A stretch of 64,000 bases of DNA from Cantharellus purpuraceus. Lineage: Eukaryota > Basidiomycota > Agaricomycetes > Cantharellales > Hydnaceae. The stretch is taken from positions 1 to 64,000 of the forward strand of contig JALBUN010000012.1 in assembly GCA_025174535.1 (NCBI GenBank). Reading direction: 5' to 3'. Both the position numbers and the translations under genes were made by a program. Positions 42,214 to 53,851 of this stretch are shown here, one piece after another (the first letter of the stretch is position 1; each line of letters opens with the position of its first letter). A model generated the notes under the pieces. That model was given only the letters and a program-made list of their open reading frames with translations. It did not search any database and was not told where the DNA came from.

Positions 42214-43300
42214 TCACTCCTCCCCCATGCCATAGTTGTCTAGAGCAAGGCTAATGTGCCACAAAAATTTGTGCTTGGATTTATGCCTGCCTGTGATAAA
42301 AGGTGCCATCCACAGCCACATGCGGGGTATATCTTCTTTTTCAGCGTATGCCACCATTCCAGAGTACTCAAACCACTCTGGGTAAACACCGGAAAAGCCC
42401 CAGTCAATAAGCCAGACTGTTCCATCACGCCCAAGGCGAACATTACCAAGGCTAATATCACCATGTGTTAGAACTAGAGGCATAGAGTTGTCGAAGGAAA
42501 GTGCTCTCTTGACATATGCTTCGCTTCTATGTGGAGCCCTTTGGCGCAACAGCAATGCGGTAATGCGAGATTTACTGGCAAACCAAGATGTCATTTGGCT
42601 GTATGATGCAAACGGACCGGCACCAAGGTCAGTGAAGTAATGACCCTGGCACACTAAAGGATGTCCAGAGCCATCGATTGGTCCAGGGATGTGGCCATTG
42701 GCAAGTCTGACGCGACGAAGCTGACGGACATATCCACGAAGGATCCATGCCACCCAAAGCTTGTTCCAAAGACTAAGGAATGGCCACGCTTTCTTTAGGT
42801 CATTTCCAGGAATGTACTCCATGAATATCCATAAGCAGCTACGCCAGTAGACATATCGCCGCACTCTGGGGACAGGAATGGATGTTTGAGACGCGACCAT
42901 GGCCATTGTGTACGGTTCGTGACTCGTATGTGTAGTGTCACTCTTTATCACGGTGTCCGGTGTGAAATGGTAAATTGGAGATCGAAGGAAAAAACAACCG
43001 CCAGGCGGTGGGTCGACCTCATTGGCCTTGAAATCAAACGCCTCCAGACGGGCAATCAACTCTTCGTCTGAGAGGCTATCAAAAATGGGATCAGGCTTCT
43101 TGGGGAACATCAATGTTGCACCTTCAATCAAGATAAGATGACATACAGGTTCTCGTTTCCTCGATCCACAATGCGGGATCCACCACCCCTTCCAAACTAA
43201 AAATCCATCAGTTGAAAATCTGCAAGTATCTCGGAGCGTTAAAGTCCGTCAAGGGACATGGGAATCGAGATGTCGCTTACGTCGAGAAAGTGGATCCCAT
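42214..43300 (-). CDS. APH/choline-kinase-fold phosphotransferase, uncharacterised
   Basis: Fungal member of the aminoglycoside phosphotransferase-like kinase fold; such proteins are common in basidiomycetes and their substrates are mostly unknown. Visible: MAMVASQTSIPVPRVRRY, WIFMEYIPGNDLKKAW (hinge), Brenner motif LTHGDISLGNVRLGRDG (catalytic Asp and Asn) and WLIDWGFSGVYPEWFEY (DxG-like metal site), ending GMGEE. The main exon runs from about 43121 to 42214. Upstream a short exon 43281-43300 (ATG, MGSTFST) with intron 43197-43280 reads into DPALWIEETRT, but joining that to the main exon would need an intron of only about 25 nt. The start is therefore uncertain (43300, or an internal ATG near 43108). 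Confidence 0.75.
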
Positions 43301-43878
43301 GAGAACCAAGTGACAATATGACTTGGGTAGTGAGGCGAGCAAGCAAAAGTATAAGTAGGTATCTCAAAATGATCTGCTTATAATTAGAGACAGATAGGCC
43401 TCATATCTCTTTATCCACGTGTTGGATCAACATGGACCCATAGCCTTAAGCTGGAAGACGCTTGACTACACAGGTACGTCGCTTACCTAGTTTGTGTAAA
43501 CGATACAATATGCTTAAGGCTTATCTTCTTATCAGACCAAGGGCTAGCCGAATAACAAAGAACTGTCGACATAAAATGGGCAGACATAAGCCAGGCCATG
43601 AACAACAGGTGAGGGAAAGGTGAGGCTGGAGATAGCATAATGCTGGTCAAATCGTTCACCGCAGTGTGCTTACAAGTTGAAAGGCCTCGGGCCGGCTGAT
43701 GCTCAGACAATACAATACCAGCCCTTCCTTTCAATCCTGGCTTTCTTGAGGAAGCGTTTTCGTGTGAATGCTTTGGGCACCCCGGTGCTCAACTGGTGTA
43801 TAAAATCAGAGCTGGAATCAACATAAATCCCAGAGACGTACCAACCACTCTCTGCAACATAGTCTCATACATATCACG
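43301..43878. other. Divergent intergenic region
   Basis: Between the APH-fold gene (-) and the DUF7770-like gene (+). A TATA-like gtataaaatc at 43797-43806 lies about 75 bp before the start at 43879. Confidence 0.4.
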
Positions 43879-44559
43879 ATGCATCCACCGTCTTTGCAGG
43901 AAATGCAACACGTCTTTTCCCAGCTGCACTCGGCTGCAAGTGCCACACAACAACGCTATGCTGCTAACCCAGAGAGCAGTATGTTTCAAAGATTACATCT
44001 CACCATGAGTGACCTAGCTGACATTGGGCTGTGGCCACGTTCTGCAGGGGAAACAGTTCAAATCACTCGCCTAACAGATGCTCTACGCAATACAAATGTT
44101 ACCACAGTCTGGTTTCATGGCAGTAAAACTGGGAGGGGAGATGTTAAAGCTCTCCACTGGCGCCTTTTCTTCGAGCTTGAAGGTGGCACTCACTCGGTAG
44201 AATTCAACTCTCAGCAAGTGATGATGGATGGGACCGCTAAACTCTTCGTCACATACCGTCGCTACCTGGTATCCAACAATGCACTAGTTCGTGGCTGTTG
44301 GTCCGTTCCAATGACAACTGGAATAACTGCCAGTATGGTCCTGGCATTGCTTCTCCAGAAAGGGAGGGATCGTTATAGATTCAACAATCTTGGGAGTGGG
44401 TGCCGGTTCTGGTGTAAGACCGTGCTCATGGACCTTGAAAGCTCCAATTATATCACCTCAGGAGCTGGAGACTATATAGAATCCAAACTGAAGGAGCTAC
44501 ACGAGCAGATTGGGAACCAATGGGTTCCATATCCCTTGGTACAAGGCGCATTTTACTAA
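43879..44559 (+). CDS. DUF7770-like protein, unknown function
   Basis: A single-exon gene of 226 residues from the ATG at 43879. The middle (ALHWRLFFELEGGTHSVEFN) and the C-terminal block (LLLQKGRDRYRFNNLGSGCR followed by FWCKTVLMDLE) resemble fungal proteins of the DUF7770 type as I remember them, which share H-W-x-L, GRDRYxFxxxGxGCRFW and DLE elements. There is no signal peptide or membrane helix. Function not known. The family call rests on remembered motifs and should be confirmed by profile search. Confidence 0.6.
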   Translation: MHPPSLQEMQHVFSQLHSAASATQQRYAANPESSMFQRLHLTMSDLADIGLWPRSAGETVQITRLTDALRNTNVTTVWFHGSKTGRGDVKALHWRLFFELEGGTHSVEFNSQQVMMDGTAKLFVTYRRYLVSNNALVRGCWSVPMTTGITASMVLALLLQKGRDRYRFNNLGSGCRFWCKTVLMDLESSNYITSGAGDYIESKLKELHEQIGNQWVPYPLVQGAFY

Positions 44560-45091
44560 GCATGCTCAGATCCTGCAGCTGTGCAGATCCAACTATCACT
44601 CACACATACACATCCGCGTTGTTGTCTTTCATTTTGTATAGATCGTACCGGGCCACCAGTCGGATAATTCTATTCAGAAACCCACTGTAAAAGTTCCTTG
44701 TTAGCCTGCAACGCAATTAGACCTTTGTTGACCCCCCTGGGCTTCCTAAGTTGTTCGAAATTCTGATCGCCTTACGTCAAGTCACTCAGTTCCTTAGTTA
44801 TGCACTCTTCTTTTGTTGCAGAAGCAACGCAACCATCCTGGTTGCTTCCATGTACGTGGACGTGGACTTTGTTGCGTTAGCAGCATCTGTCCATTGGGAA
44901 GCAGGAAGGACAATAAAAGCTCGGCTTTTCTTTGATTGGGCGGTACGATGAGAATAATGATAGTGTTACTATGGCAATTGTGCCACAGATGTCTAATGTA
45001 TGAGAAAATGCAATTCCAAGTCGACAGCGCCTGCAAGCTGGTCGATGAATTTATCGGAAGGTGGAGCGGGAAATGGCCGAATAGGACATGT
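44560..45091. other. No supportable gene
   Basis: About 530 bp after the DUF7770-like gene. Open frames on both strands are short and unconserved. The end abuts the inverted duplicate at 45092. Confidence 0.35.
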
Positions 45092-45497
45092 ATTAATCGA
45101 CAATTACCTCTCTCGTTCCATTTCACAAGCCATTGATTGATTATTTGGTAGTCTGCAGATCTTGCGAGGTTTTGGCCCGCATTTCCACTTCAGCGTCCAA
45201 AAATGATGCTGTACAATTTCGAATGCTCCTCGTCGCAGTGGGGTGGTGGAGAAGTTAACAGCGTTAAAGGTAGCGCGCAAGAAGAGACGATACGTAGACG
45301 CGAGCTGAGAAAACGGATGGGAGACTTGGTAGACATGTTCTATGTTAATTGCTCCCCAAAGAAATTTAAAGGTTCAGCCTCATTGGTCTAGGAGTATGTT
45401 TTTTTCTAGGAGTCAGTCGAGGGCTCCGAGAGTGTGGTCGGAGTGCCGTAACCAGCGCCTACTAGGTCGCTCCAGGGAATCTCCCCTGCAATTAATG
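45092..45497 (-). pseudogene. Inverted partial duplicate of the LYR-protein gene (5' end)
   Basis: The reverse complement of 45092-45497 matches 53694-54108: upstream region, ATG (45336, MSTKSPIR), first exon and the first about 20 bp of the intron (gtaattgtcgattaatac). After that the two diverge. The copy has a short deletion soon after KSPIR that shifts the frame, plus a further indel after CCCAC, so it cannot encode the protein (KLYSIIFGR survives in frame fragments). It is a non-processed partial duplication, because intron sequence is included. Confidence 0.8.
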
Positions 45498-45651
45498 TCA
45501 TCATTTCACTCCGCCCGACTGTAAGCCTCTTTTGCCTTCACCACATCTCGCAGTACCGCCTTCAGCCCTTCCAACGTCACCCTATATACAACATAGAAGA
45601 CAAGCTGTTTGATATCACTCAGGCTCATTCGCCTGGTTCTCTCAATCAAGG

Positions 45652-48321
45652 ATGGCAACTCGTTCACCCACAGCAGGGACCAAATCTTTGCGCGACAGGA
45701 TCGCCAAATTTGAAACAATCGATGTCACTGCACCGAAATCTCCCGTGTCACCCCGCTTGAAGACAACTATCACCAGTAGATTTGCCGCTACTACTGCCGG
45801 ACGGGCATCAAACGGGTCTACTGTGTCTTCACAGCAGGAGACCTCTGGGCCGCAGACGCCAACCATTCGCTCAAATGCAAAAACCTTTGGAAATGACTTG
45901 AAAGCGGTGGAGACGTCAGGCAAAACGGAGAATACTACTATTTCAGAAAAGACCCCTGCAGCACAACCCACTCCCTCTTCTGCCACCACTGCAGCGTCTT
46001 CTGTGTCACCTGCGATGTCTTCTGTGTCACCTGCGATACAGCCTCTGGCAGCGTCTGTCGAAGAATCGTCAAGTATGCAGACTATGTCATCTGGATCCTC
46101 CTCCTTAGATGCATTACTATCTCCTGTGGCATCAGAGTCGCAGGAAGTCTATACACGGGACGTTATGCATGATTCTACGCGCGAGGACGAGGACAATGAT
46201 GTTAGATTCTCCACCATTCCTCTTTCTGGGAAGTCATTCGACAATGATGGGAAATGCCAGCCCTCCTTTGCTTCTTTCTCTTCTGGTACCCCATCCATTG
46301 ATGAGTCTATCCCCATAGAGCAGGACTCTAGCCAGCCGGCGGAAGATGATACCACTAGAACCATGGACCTCAAGAAAGCCGTCAACGGTGAAAAGAAGGA
46401 TTCTGTCTCCTCTATGACTAGTGTCCCGTTCCTTATGAATCGCATCGACAAGCAGGAGGAAGAATTGAATGATTTGAGCTTGGGATCTAATCGTCAGCTT
46501 CAAGAGGAGTTTACGAGAATACAAAACCAGAAGGCCAATGCGGCTACAGAAGCGGAAGCCCAGCATATTGATTGGGGTCAGTATGTGTTTTCAGGTGAAC
46601 GTGCTCGGTTTCTGATAGTCTCATGTAGATTTTTGGGGAGCAGTGATGGCAGGTATGGTTGCTAGTCGTAATAACAGATTGACCTGTTGGCTTAGCACGG
46701 TGTCAGATTACCATCAGTTTGCCAGGGAAAATCCCGACGAATTGGCGCGTGCCATCGAGAGTGGAATACCCAACTCACTACGAGGAATGATGTGGCAATT
46801 AATGTGAGCAGCTTGGACACTCTACCGTGAATGGGATGTTTCACGTTTCAATCAGGTCTGCCTCTAAGGACCTTGGACTGGAGGCAGAGTATGCAAGACT
46901 TTTGAAGGAAACAAGCATACACGAAAAGGCGATTATGCGCGACTTGGGCAGGTGAGCATTTACCCCAGTGTGTGATGTATCACTGACTGGTCTCAATATA
47001 CAGAACGTTTCCCCATCACGACTTTTTCATGGACGGGCAAGGGATCGGGCAAGAGAATCTATTCAATGTCCTTAAGGCGTATTCGTTGTGAGCGACCCCA
47101 GTCGTCCTCGCTGTTATGCCATCTAATGTTTGTCCTGTCATGAAGATATGATCCCGACGTGGGCTACTGTCAAGGCCTACCCTTTATTGTTGCTATACTC
47201 CTTTTAAATGTGCGGGAAGCCTATTGTTACATTTTCCATGGTGCTCACTTTCAATTCTAGATGCCCGATGAGGAAGCCTTTTGCCTGTTAGTTAGGCTCA
47301 TGGCGACATATGGGTTACGCAGTCACTTTTTACCTGAAATGCCGGGGCTGCAACTTCGATTATTCCAATTCGACAGACTAGTGGAAGAGTTATTGCCTGT
47401 GTTACACATACACTTCCTGCGTCAAGGCGTGAAGTCAAGTATGTTCTGCTCGCAATGGTTTCTGACCATGTTCAGTTACAGGCATGATGTCGGTTCTTCC
47501 TTCCGTGCATTGCCTTACTTTCTGCATGCGTAGATTCCCCCTGGATGTCGTATTCCGAATATTTGACAATGTCCTTGCAACAGGTGTTGAGGCTATCTTT
47601 GGGTTCAGCCTGGCGTTACTTCAGAAGAATGAGGAATCACTCCTCGCACTTAAATTTGACGATATTCTAGACTTCCTTAGAAACAAGTTATTCGATGCAT
47701 ACAAGGTACCCGATGTTCGTTCACATGAATAGTTGCGATGTTTTAACGATTGATGCATGACGTAGATTGAGAGCAGACAAGACGACCCGGAATACCTCGT
47801 TGATGTGTTTGTGCGCGATGCAAGTCTTGTCAGGATCACTCCTTTCATGTTAGATGCCTATGCCCACGAATATCAAGATTCTGTGCGAGAGCGCGAAGCA
47901 CATGCTGTCGAGATGGACGCTCTTCGCAACACCAACCGTGGCCTCGCCGCACAAGTGTCAGTTATCTCTGGTTCCTCCCACCACTAAATGGTATTAACAC
48001 ATGCGAGCAGTAAATCTCTGGAGGACAGCTTAGCACAGTTGAATACGGAGCACTGCGACATCGTGGTGGGTGGATTGCTCATTCCTGAGTGCAAACTTGA
48101 GTTGATTCGTGTGCTACTTCAGAAACAACTTGTAATGGCGCGGTTAGAACACGAGGAGACGGAGGGCGAGCTTGTCAGATACAAACTGCTGTGAGTATTG
48201 ACGTAAGACCCCATGATTATTTCTTGTTTCTGACCAATATTTCAGCTACGCTGACTTGATGCACAAAAGTGAGGACGCTGGGAGCTCTCATCGACTAAGC
48301 AGTCGGAGCATGAGCAAGTGA
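45652..48321 (+). CDS. TBC-domain Rab GTPase-activating protein (Gyp5/EVI5-like)
   Basis: Accelerates GTP hydrolysis by Rab GTPases in vesicle traffic. The ATG at 45652 opens about 300 residues rich in Ser/Thr/Pro. The TBC domain follows across several exons: WGAVMADYHQFARENPDELA, IESGIPNSLRGMMWQLM, the arginine finger motif IMRDLGRTFPHHDFF (IxxDxxR), the glutamine finger DVGYCQGLPFIVA (YCQG), FPLDVVFRIFDNVLATGVE, LLALKFDDILDFLRNKL. A C-terminal coiled coil (YAHEYQDSVREREAHAVEMD, SLEDSLAQLN, LEHEETEGELVRYKLLYADL) ends at 48319-48321. Both catalytic fingers are present. Introns lie near 46576-46620, 46650-46710, 46803-46854, 46952-47003, 47087-47146, 47208-47262, 47484-47530, 47706-47765, 47960-48010 and 48190-48245. 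The coiled-coil tail is typical of the Gyp5/EVI5 group. Confidence 0.88.
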
Positions 48322-48488
48322 TAACGACTCAGTGACTCAACGTATACCGCTTGCATAGACGCTTTCTTCACTCATTTGCACCACCATCTTTACATTTTCC
48401 TGGTCATTTTGTATCTTAACTCATTCGCACTGCACGTCATTTGTACCTCTACTACAGTTCTTCAAACATTCATAAAGGCGCCTGAAGT

Positions 48489-50993
48489 TTAGGGTTTCTG
48501 AAAGAAATCCTCGTCTCCTATGTCAGTGATATCGTGTCTAGGGTGTTTTGGTTAAGGCACGTTGAAAAGTAGACAGCCAGTAGTACGTACTTTGATTTGA
48601 CATGCGATCGTAATCCGTCAAACGAGAACTGTCTTGCACTTTGGCAATGCCGACATCCAAATACTTTCCCATAGCGATCCTTGATTCCCCTCTTTGAGAA
48701 GCCCATCAATTTCGCAGTCAATCCATGCTGCAAAGGCATGCGTAAGGTATCACGCGCTTGTTCTGAAGTGAGGAGCTCTAAAGTCATGCTTTCATGTCGT
48801 CTGCTGTGGCCAATCTAGGAAAATTTGCTTGAGTAATAGATAATGAACCCACCAAGCAAAACGATTGCTTACAGCGGAAAGAGCGTCCAATACAATGGGC
48901 TCCTTGCAAGCTTTACAAAGAAATTTATAACCAAGATTTAAAAGCGTCACGGGGCTGGTGCGGCGTTCGTCCAAGTTGCAGACCCGGAGCAGCTCTCTTG
49001 CTACAGCAATCGCCTGGGCCAACATGAATACTTCATTCAACAGAGTCTTCCAAGACAGATTCAACATACCTGTTGATCGGATTCAAACCACTTTACATTC
49101 CAAGCACCTTTTGATCTTTCCCTTTTGGTTCGTCCAGGACACATGTGTGTACAGACACCGTCATAATTAAGGAGTCTGTCTTCCCCATGCTTCCTGTCTA
49201 CACTGTCGCACCGCGTGCACCTGAACCATGCAGTGATCCTACTTATAGGAGGTTTATAGGCAATCTCTTTAGCCAGCGAATGATCGTCATATCCAAGCAC
49301 TTCAGAAAGTGTAGCCTTTGTGCCTCGCGTCCAAGCGCTGACTTGCTGGTCTAGATGCTCGCGTGTCGTCTCGTTAGTCATCAGCTCCTCACGCACACTC
49401 TCTTGTAATATCGGGAGTTCGCCTATGTTCTTTCTGACGAGGGTCCTGGCCATGTCAAGGCGGCAGAACTCGGAGTATGGGAGACTGATTTTCGCGTCTG
49501 TCTTGAGCATGTGCCAGTAGTTCCATAGATCTCTGCGATTGACTCTGCCGGTATTCTCCACAGTACGACGCATACGCACTCTGTAACATTCTGCCACTTG
49601 ACCTGCAATCTCGTCTCTGAGCGACTTGAATTCTGTCCCTTGTCAGATTAAGCAGTGCGACATGTTGAAAATTCTGACCTTCTTCAGTGATTTTCTCAAC
49701 AAGTTTATCCTTCATCTTCCTATAGCTCGTGTAAAAAGGAGTGTTGAGGAAGTCTTGAAGCAGCCAGTTTTCCTCATGGGCCTTGAATTCCGCACTGTGA
49801 ATCAATGAGTCTGGTAGTTCAGAACGAGCCTGAACATGGTTCTTACACGATCCTGTTATAGGAGCGAACACCGTTTCGCCACTTCTCAGTTGTACGACCC
49901 CATTGGCTTAACACACTAGCATACTGTCAGTCCCATGTCGTTTAAGCATGTCAGAGTTTGATAGGAGCGTATCGTTAAACCTCACCTGCATGATATGAGG
50001 TCGGAGCAATGCCTTCTTCGCGAATTCCTGGGGTACATATAATCTAAGGTGTTCCAATAGGTACAAAGTAATACACACCTGCTGGACTTGAGAGTATGCG
50101 TTGGGATCCCGAAGGCTGTCTCTGTGCCGCAGAATAGCTGCTGCCCAGTCTTCTGGTCTGTAAACTACGATGAAAAATTATTGGCTTGGTCAAGAAGTCG
50201 CATCACCAGTAGATACGCACAGCTTTCACCAGCGAGTTCTTCTCTGTCTAGTAAGCGAGAGAACACATAAGCAGCTGGCTCAGGAAGCAATCAAAAGAGA
50301 AGAAAATTACCTTCGAGATACGGAAGCCACGACTGCACTGCGACCACGTGTGGGAGGTCCTCTTGAGATGTAGATGCGTTGGGTATTATACGTGTGAGGT
50401 GGCTAGGATGGCAGATAAGAACACATGATCTGATCAGTGTCCTTATCTGACTCACGTCAACCATGTCTTGTGACAGTTCCTCTGCATCACCTCTTGAGCG
50501 AATCATGAAGCAAAACTGCTTGTGATGACGCTTACCGAGTCGCAGAGACGAGCACGCAACGCATAAGAGAAGGGGGTTCGCCTAGTTAGCCTCTTGCAGA
50601 CCTACACGTATGTCGAGCTTCATAGGAATTACTAATACCGATGAAACAAACCTCGCATGCAGCTGTGTCGAATATGAATGCGATGTAGGCGCTCTCGGTC
50701 CAGTTCGGTGAAGGATCTGGGATAGGTGCTGGATGGAAGCGATGCCTTGCAGCTTTCCATATGAATTGGGATGCAGGATTGGTTACCAAAGTTGTACAGA
50801 AGAAGTGACTGGTGCGAGCAAGTGAAAGTATATCTAGCGGGGAAGAATACGATAGAACTTCTGCAAGCATCTCCAGGGGAAGCCGGGCAATATAATTCCT
50901 ACTATTAGACAAAGAGGTCTCTGTTTCGCCTGCGACACGAACATCCGCTTGTGTACGACGTCTCTTGGATGAAGGAGCAGTAGTCGTGTGCAT
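48489..50993 (-). CDS. F-box protein with zinc-binding Cys pairs, unknown substrate
   Basis: The ATG at 50993 gives a short basic lead, then a classic F-box (IARLPLEMLAEVLSYSSPLD, ILSLARTSHFFCTTL), which should bind Skp1 in an SCF ubiquitin ligase. It is followed by the basidiomycete-type CEVCKRLTRRTPFSYALRAR (spliced at 50640). Then come a helical region (HEENWLLQDFLNTPFYTSYR, MKDKLVEKITEEGQNFQHV), WFRCTRCDSVDRKHGED and KFLCKACKEPI (further Cys pairs), and GCRHCQSARQFSFDGLRSHV. The end is ITDIGDEDFFQKP at 48489. There are many short introns (for example 50602-50641, 50455-50534, 49598-49632). It starts only 68 bp from the ABC1-family gene on the opposite strand. Confidence 0.8.
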
Positions 50994-51061
50994 GGTGGTC
51001 TAGTGGGGGCCCTTAGACGTTATCTAATAGAGCGTGAGAATTCGGGACCTGCACTTGTCAG
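50994..51061. promoter_or_regulatory. Very short divergent promoter region F-box / ABC1 kinase
   Basis: Only 68 bp separate the two start codons, so a shared bidirectional promoter and very short or overlapping leaders are likely, unless one gene starts at a later ATG or in another exon. It contains no TATA box. Confidence 0.5.
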
Positions 51062-53552
51062 ATGCTTGTATGTGCTCACTGGTGGCGAGCGTCCCGATTT
51101 CCATGGCAGTCCCGCCTTCCTGTAAAGAGTCGACCGTTTCGTCGTGCGACGTTTTCATCCCTATCGCCCAAGCATCCTGTCTGGACGCGTCCAGCATGGC
51201 AAAAATATTCGTTGACCCTGGCTCTTTCTCTGGCGGTGGGATACGGCGGTCAGTACGACGTAAGCCACCTTGGAAATGTATACCACATTGAGTACCCTGT
51301 ACAACAGCATACGAAACATGGGCCCCCTTCCGGTATACAGTTATTGCCTCAAAGAGGTGCTCGATACTTGGGCGTGCTGTGGTTCTAGACGCAATTGACT
51401 ACAAAATGTTTGTACTATGGTCCAAGCAGCCCCAATCTATCTGATGAAACTGGAAGCTTAGGACTCTATCAAAAGTCTATAGCACACAGGCGGAACAGCT
51501 GAAGGCATATTCAGATTGTCACTTACGGAGCGCACAAAGGATATTATGGGCACTACTTGCCAATGGGGGTATCTTTGTGAAACTTGGACAACATGTCTCG
51601 TCACTGTCAGTACCATCATAATTTATCGTGATGAGTAGTATTAACGCAAACTTTGTATAGCGCCGTTCTTCCTATCGAGTGGACCCACACCATGCGACCG
51701 CTGCAAGACCAATGTCATGCAACGCCATTTGAAGATATGGATGATATGTTCAAATCAGATACTGGCAGACCGGTGTCTGAGTGGTTTGATGACTTTGAGC
51801 AGGAACCTATAGGTGTTGCCAGTCTTGCACAAGTCCACGTAGCTCAGGATCGAAAGACTGGCAAAAAAGTAGCAGTAAAACTTCAGCATCCCTCCCTTGC
51901 GGATTTTTGTGATGTGGATATGGCTATGGTAGAATTTTGCTTAGGCAAGTGTGCCCAACAATTTGTCTGCATCGTGTCTTCACGGCTGATTTTACTTCTC
52001 CCTGAACTAGCATGTGTGAAGAAAGTCTTTCCAGAGTTTGAGTTTACGTGGCTGGGGGAGGAGATGCGTGAAAATCTGCCCAAGGAACTTAATTTTGTTC
52101 ACGAAGCTTCGAACGCCGAACATCTAGCCTCAGACTTTGGCAGCATTAAGACGTCCTTGTATGTCCCAAAGGTGCTATTCGCATCAAAACGGGTAAGTAG
52201 GAGTCTCTAGCTATCCTTTATGATACTTGACATGGCAGCGCCATCTGTTAGCTCCTGGTTATGGAGTACATTGAAGGAGGAAGAGTAGACGACAAGGAAT
52301 ACCTCGCAGAGCACCACATCGATCGTAACAAGGTTGCGTTGGAACTCTCTCGCATATTTTCTCGTATGGTTCACCTCAATGGCTGGTTTCATGCTGTAAG
52401 TGACATGTTGCGTCAACCAAGTGGCTGTCTATTCACACAGAACGCTTTCAGGATCCCCATCTAGGTGAATTGGCTTCATGATGTTGATATTAGTCGTTCA
52501 TGATTTCATAGGCAATCTCTTGATCCGACCCTCCCCCAAGACTTCCAAGTCCCCATACAATTTCGAGATTGTGATGTTGGACCACGGCCTGCATTTTGAC
52601 ATAGATCATGACTTGCGCATTAATTACAGCAAATTGTGGCTGTCCTTCATTTCGCGCACGACCTCCAAAACGTCAGCAGACCGCCGCAAGTATGCAGAAC
52701 TCGTTGGGAATATCGGTCCAGATCTTGTGAGTGTACTTATCAATGTCCTGCATTCCAGTTTGCATTGGGACCAAAGACAAGCTATATAGTACCCGATTTT
52801 CCAAACTGTCATCACAGGTCGTGTGGGTCTTGACGATATTAGCCATGACGCTGATATGTCACGTCCTGCGAGCATGATCGATATGCTCCCGCAGACTACA
52901 GAAGAACTTGAGATGATACGGAATGCAGTTTTGCAGCGAGAGGGAGTGCTTCAGTCTGTTTTCGACGTCCTTAGGAGAGTTCCGCGGCGGGTGCTCATGC
53001 TGTTGAAGCTGAACGATCTGACTCGGTGAGTGCAAGGGGGCTTGTGAAATCGCTTTTCCTGATCAGATGGACTTTGCTTGGTTTATCAGATCGCTTGACC
53101 ACGCACTCGCCACCACGCACTCGAGCGTGAGCATTTTCGACCATTGTGCAGACTCACTGAGTATGCTGACGCTTGGTTTTAGGTTCGCGTGTTCTTGATT
53201 ACGGCGCGGTTCTGCAGCCTTGCAGTCTGGCTGGATGATCGTCACCGTCTCCTTACTAGATTACGCGAAGAGGGCTTGTTTTCACCTAAAATTTTATACG
53301 AGTACTTCCGACGATGGTGGTGAGCACTGCATATATGACTGGTAAGATTGAACTAGGGAATGACTACGAGTGCATAGGTCGTTCCAGTGCGTATACCAAC
53401 GCATCCACCTTGTAGAGCTGTATATGGACACGGAAGCTCGACTTGTGCTCTCGGCAGCGTGGGTCAGAGGGTTGTTGACGAGAGGCTTTGAGGGGGCGCG
53501 CCGAGCCAAGGCCGGCTTAGATATCAATGTCGATGCTCATAAAAGCATATGA
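51062..53552 (+). CDS. ABC1/ADCK-family atypical kinase (ADCK1 / yeast Mcp2-like), mitochondrial
   Basis: UbiB-family protein of the mitochondrion linked to lipid/coenzyme Q balance. The ATG at 51062 begins a basic presequence (SRFPWQSRLPVKSRPFRRAT), then a hydrophobic helix (LTLALSLAVGYG). UbiB motifs follow: KxGQ (GGIFVKLGQHVSS), the Ala-rich loop variant PIGVASLAQVHVAQ, VAVKLQHPSL (lysine), VMEYIEGGRVDD, a spliced DPHLGNLLIRP (exon join at about 52463/52512) and LDHG in place of DFG (EIVMLDHGLHF). The C-terminus (VYQRIHLVELYMDTEARLVL) ends at 53550-53552. Introns of about 45-70 bp lie near 51260, 51420-51530, 51605-51659, 51948-52015, 52194-52250, 52396-52455, 52464-52511, 52728-52790, 53028-53086, 53125-53180 and 53320-53380. 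The exact 5' exons are less sure. Confidence 0.85.
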
Positions 53553-53851
53553 TTATCTTGTAAATTATGACGCGGTGGTGCATGATGCATGAGATGTTGC
53601 AACTGAGCAAAGGCGAGACAGTAATACACAGCATAGTGATACACAGACGAGGTCTTCATAATGATAAATTAGAGCATCAACTAATTGCAAGGGTGATTCC
53701 CCCCCTAAAGCGATCCAAAGTAGGCGCTGGTTACAGCACTCCGACCACAAACTCGGAGCCCTCGACCGACTCCTAGAACATACTCCTAGACCAATGATGC
53801 TGAACCTTTAAAGTGTCCTTGGGGAAGAGCAGGCAATTAACGCCATAGAAA

